Shown piece by piece: positions 6,144 through 7,742 of a stretch of 7,742 nt of DNA. The position numbers were made by a program, and so were the translations under genes. How positions within the stretch are numbered: position 1 is the stretch's first letter; every line of letters starts with the position of its first letter. The stretch spans positions 1 through 7,742 of the forward strand of contig CAJCHQ010000305.1 in assembly GCA_903970295.1 (NCBI GenBank), given 5' to 3'. Source of the stretch: Bryobacterales bacterium (GTDB lineage Bacteria; Cyanobacteriota; Vampirovibrionia; Obscuribacterales; Obscuribacteraceae). The notes beneath the pieces are model-generated. The model worked only from the letters and a program-made list of their open reading frames with translations. It had not been told where the DNA came from and searched no databases.

Positions 6144-7742
6144 TCAGGACCGTCCACGAAAACGAATTTCCACTGCCGTCCCCATTTTCAGATACGTCGG
6201 CCGGACTGCCCCGCCACCGGGACCAGTGGGAAAGAGCGCGTATCGTGTAGGATTTTCACCCATGGGCGTATTCGGTATCGTGTTGGCAATTGTCGGGCCG
6301 AGAATACCAAATGGCTCTCCGGCATGCAGACCGCCTTTTAGCCGACCCTGTTTATACACGAAGTCGCGCACAAACATGTCATACAAAATCATATTGTTGG
6401 TATTGATGCTGGTACCACTGCCGAGGATGATTGCTCCCGATTCAGCTAAGTATTGATTCTGACTGACAGGCAAGGCTAAGGTCGGATCGTCGATTTGTTC
6501 AGTTTCGGTGATGACACCGCCAGTGGTTGCTCTAAAATAATGCACTTGGGGGATGTTTGCAGGTATAGAAGTATTCATAGGCTGGTTAAAGCATTGCATC
6601 AAAGAGGTGACATTGACATTCACGCCTTGATTTTTGATCCAATCGTAAATAGCCATGGTCACTACTTGCCCGAAGGGCGGGTTACTGTCGGCGGCATCAG
6701 CCAAAACCAGCGGACTAAGAGGATTTTGCGGATAGTCTCCATTTAAAGGTGTGCCGACGCTATCGGCTGGACTATATTCGATGCATGTCGTATCCAAAAG
6801 GTCGCCTAACCGCTGAAAATTGGGAAACGTACCAGGCGAAAAGCGCACCGCAAGTGCGCTTTCGTTCGGCATAGGATCTAAAACTGATGCCGGCTGCGCG
6901 CATGCGGCTATGTGCAAAGTGGCAGAATCGGTTTGCGCATATTCGTTCTTGTATTGAGTGATTTCATCAGCTTCGCATTCAACGATGTTGGCCACGTAGT
7001 AAGGCAGTTGTTGACTGCTCAAGGCAAAAGCTTTGAGATCTACTAAGGCTGTAACATCTCCTCCAGAGAAAACAAAATCGTAACCATCATATGGCACATC
7101 GATAAACGCCTCGTAATTGCCGTTTTCTTGCATCGTGCTGCTATTCAAAGACGCGGCCGATTGAGGATTGGGAGTCGGCGTATTAGTATTCAACCCGGTG
7201 GCCATGCCTAAGGTGATTTTGAAAGAACCAGACTTTAAATTACTCTGCCCGCCATTCATGCGTATGCTGTTGGAGAGATATGCCTGTTCTGCGTCGTCAT
7301 ATGGTCTGATTGTGCTTCCATCAGCGCCAGGTCCAGAGCCACCCGGCAAACAGGCGCTAGCTAAAGTATTCGAAAGTCTGGTTGCTGCCTGTCGTGCTTC
7401 CTGGTATTCGGTGTCCAGAATTTGCTTCATAATTTGATTGTGCAATCGATCGGCAATAATCATGTCCAAACGAATACGCGCAAACAAAGTGTTGATGCCT
7501 TGTACCCTGGTAAAAAAATGATCTGCCGCCATTGTCGCGGATCCTACCGGGGGTGAGTCGGAGAGCCCGATAAAACCAAAATTGGGATCCTCAATGACAA
7601 TACGACTGAGGTCATCGGCGGCGGCAAGGGCCCCAGCTTCAATTGCAGTCTTGTGCTCCTGGTGCGAGCCAACCATGCGCGTGAAGGACATTGAGAATAA
7701 GGCGATTGCCATAACGATGCCGACAAATATGGCCACCGCCAG
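6144..7742 (-). CDS. TadE/TadG-like membrane-anchored envelope protein, N-terminus beyond the window
   Basis: The frame is open at the right edge and ends at TGA (6144-6146). At least 532 residues are visible, and the GTG at 7736-7734 is probably internal because the hydrophobic stretch continues upstream as LAVAIF. Numbered from that GTG: residues 1-17 form a membrane helix; residues about 30-47 (TAIEAGALAAADDLSRIV) resemble the alanine-rich segment after the helix in TadE/TadG-like Flp-pilus proteins; residues 60-125 look helical; the rest is rich in Asn, Ser, Thr, Pro and Gly, as in extracytoplasmic domains. Cysteines sit at 129, 254, 279, 318 and 382, allowing disulfides. Notable C-terminal segments are GQVVTMAIYDWIKNQG (356-371) and GPGGGAVRPTYLKMGT (505-520), which I cannot assign. 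The role is inferred to be at the cell surface, perhaps as a minor pilin or adhesin-like subunit. Gene reality is near certain; the family call is moderate. Confidence 0.75.
   Translation of the reverse strand: MAVAIFVGIVMAIALFSMSFTRMVGSHQEHKTAIEAGALAAADDLSRIVIEDPNFGFIGLSDSPPVGSATMAADHFFTRVQGINTLFARIRLDMIIADRLHNQIMKQILDTEYQEARQAATRLSNTLASACLPGGSGPGADGSTIRPYDDAEQAYLSNSIRMNGGQSNLKSGSFKITLGMATGLNTNTPTPNPQSAASLNSSTMQENGNYEAFIDVPYDGYDFVFSGGDVTALVDLKAFALSSQQLPYYVANIVECEADEITQYKNEYAQTDSATLHIAACAQPASVLDPMPNESALAVRFSPGTFPNFQRLGDLLDTTCIEYSPADSVGTPLNGDYPQNPLSPLVLADAADSNPPFGQVVTMAIYDWIKNQGVNVNVTSLMQCFNQPMNTSIPANIPQVHYFRATTGGVITETEQIDDPTLALPVSQNQYLAESGAIILGSGTSINTNNMILYDMFVRDFVYKQGRLKGGLHAGEPFGILGPTIANTIPNTPMGENPTRYALFPTGPGGGAVRPTYLKMGTAVEIRFRGRS

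Noticed and set aside
6130..6456. A 108-codon plus-strand frame overlapping the 3' end of the Tad-like gene.
   Set aside because: It is antisense to a clear long gene, and its product looks like a complement artefact rather than a protein of its own.

Overview
The window holds two large genes, both on the minus strand and both cut by a window edge, separated by about 290 bases without a convincing gene. Base composition looks balanced (near 50% GC by eye) and both reading frames are clean, so this is ordinary bacterial chromosome rather than a mobile or decayed region. I see no RNA gene, insertion sequence, CRISPR array or integration site.

Positions 1 to about 5855 are one uninterrupted minus-strand frame of about 1951 codons that runs off the left edge. 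Its translation matches the architecture of cyclic beta-1,2-glucan synthase (the NdvB/ChvB/Cgs family). In order it has an N-terminal cytoplasmic region, two membrane segments, a GT84 glycosyltransferase domain with DTD and RxxRW motifs, further membrane segments, a glucoamylase-like/cyclisation domain, and the first part of a GH94-type phosphorylase module. Family members are usually about 2,800 residues, so roughly the last 800 to 900 residues should lie beyond position 1. The gene has no ATG upstream of the conserved N-terminal block, so it probably starts at GTG or TTG.

Positions 5856 to 6143 are intergenic. This stretch holds a perfect 8-bp inverted repeat with a 3-nt loop (5963-5981), a weak -10-like hexamer, and a 30-codon hydrophobic mini-ORF in the same frame as the synthase, separated from it by a TAA. 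No convincing rho-independent terminator is visible.

Positions 6144 to 7742 encode at least 532 residues of a membrane-anchored, probably extracytoplasmic protein that runs off the right edge. Its N-terminal helix followed by an alanine-rich stretch resembles the TadE/TadG-like (Flp pilus-associated) N-terminus. The rest of the protein I cannot assign.

Both products would act at or outside the cytoplasmic membrane: one makes a periplasmic or exported glucan and the other is an envelope or pilus-type protein. The 288-bp gap argues against tight co-translation, and I see no evidence that they form one system. The organism cannot be named from this sequence. It uses TGA as a normal stop. A nonphotosynthetic relative of cyanobacteria (Obscuribacter-like) is only a weak impression, from the style of the Tad-like protein and the excess of CGATCG hexamers.
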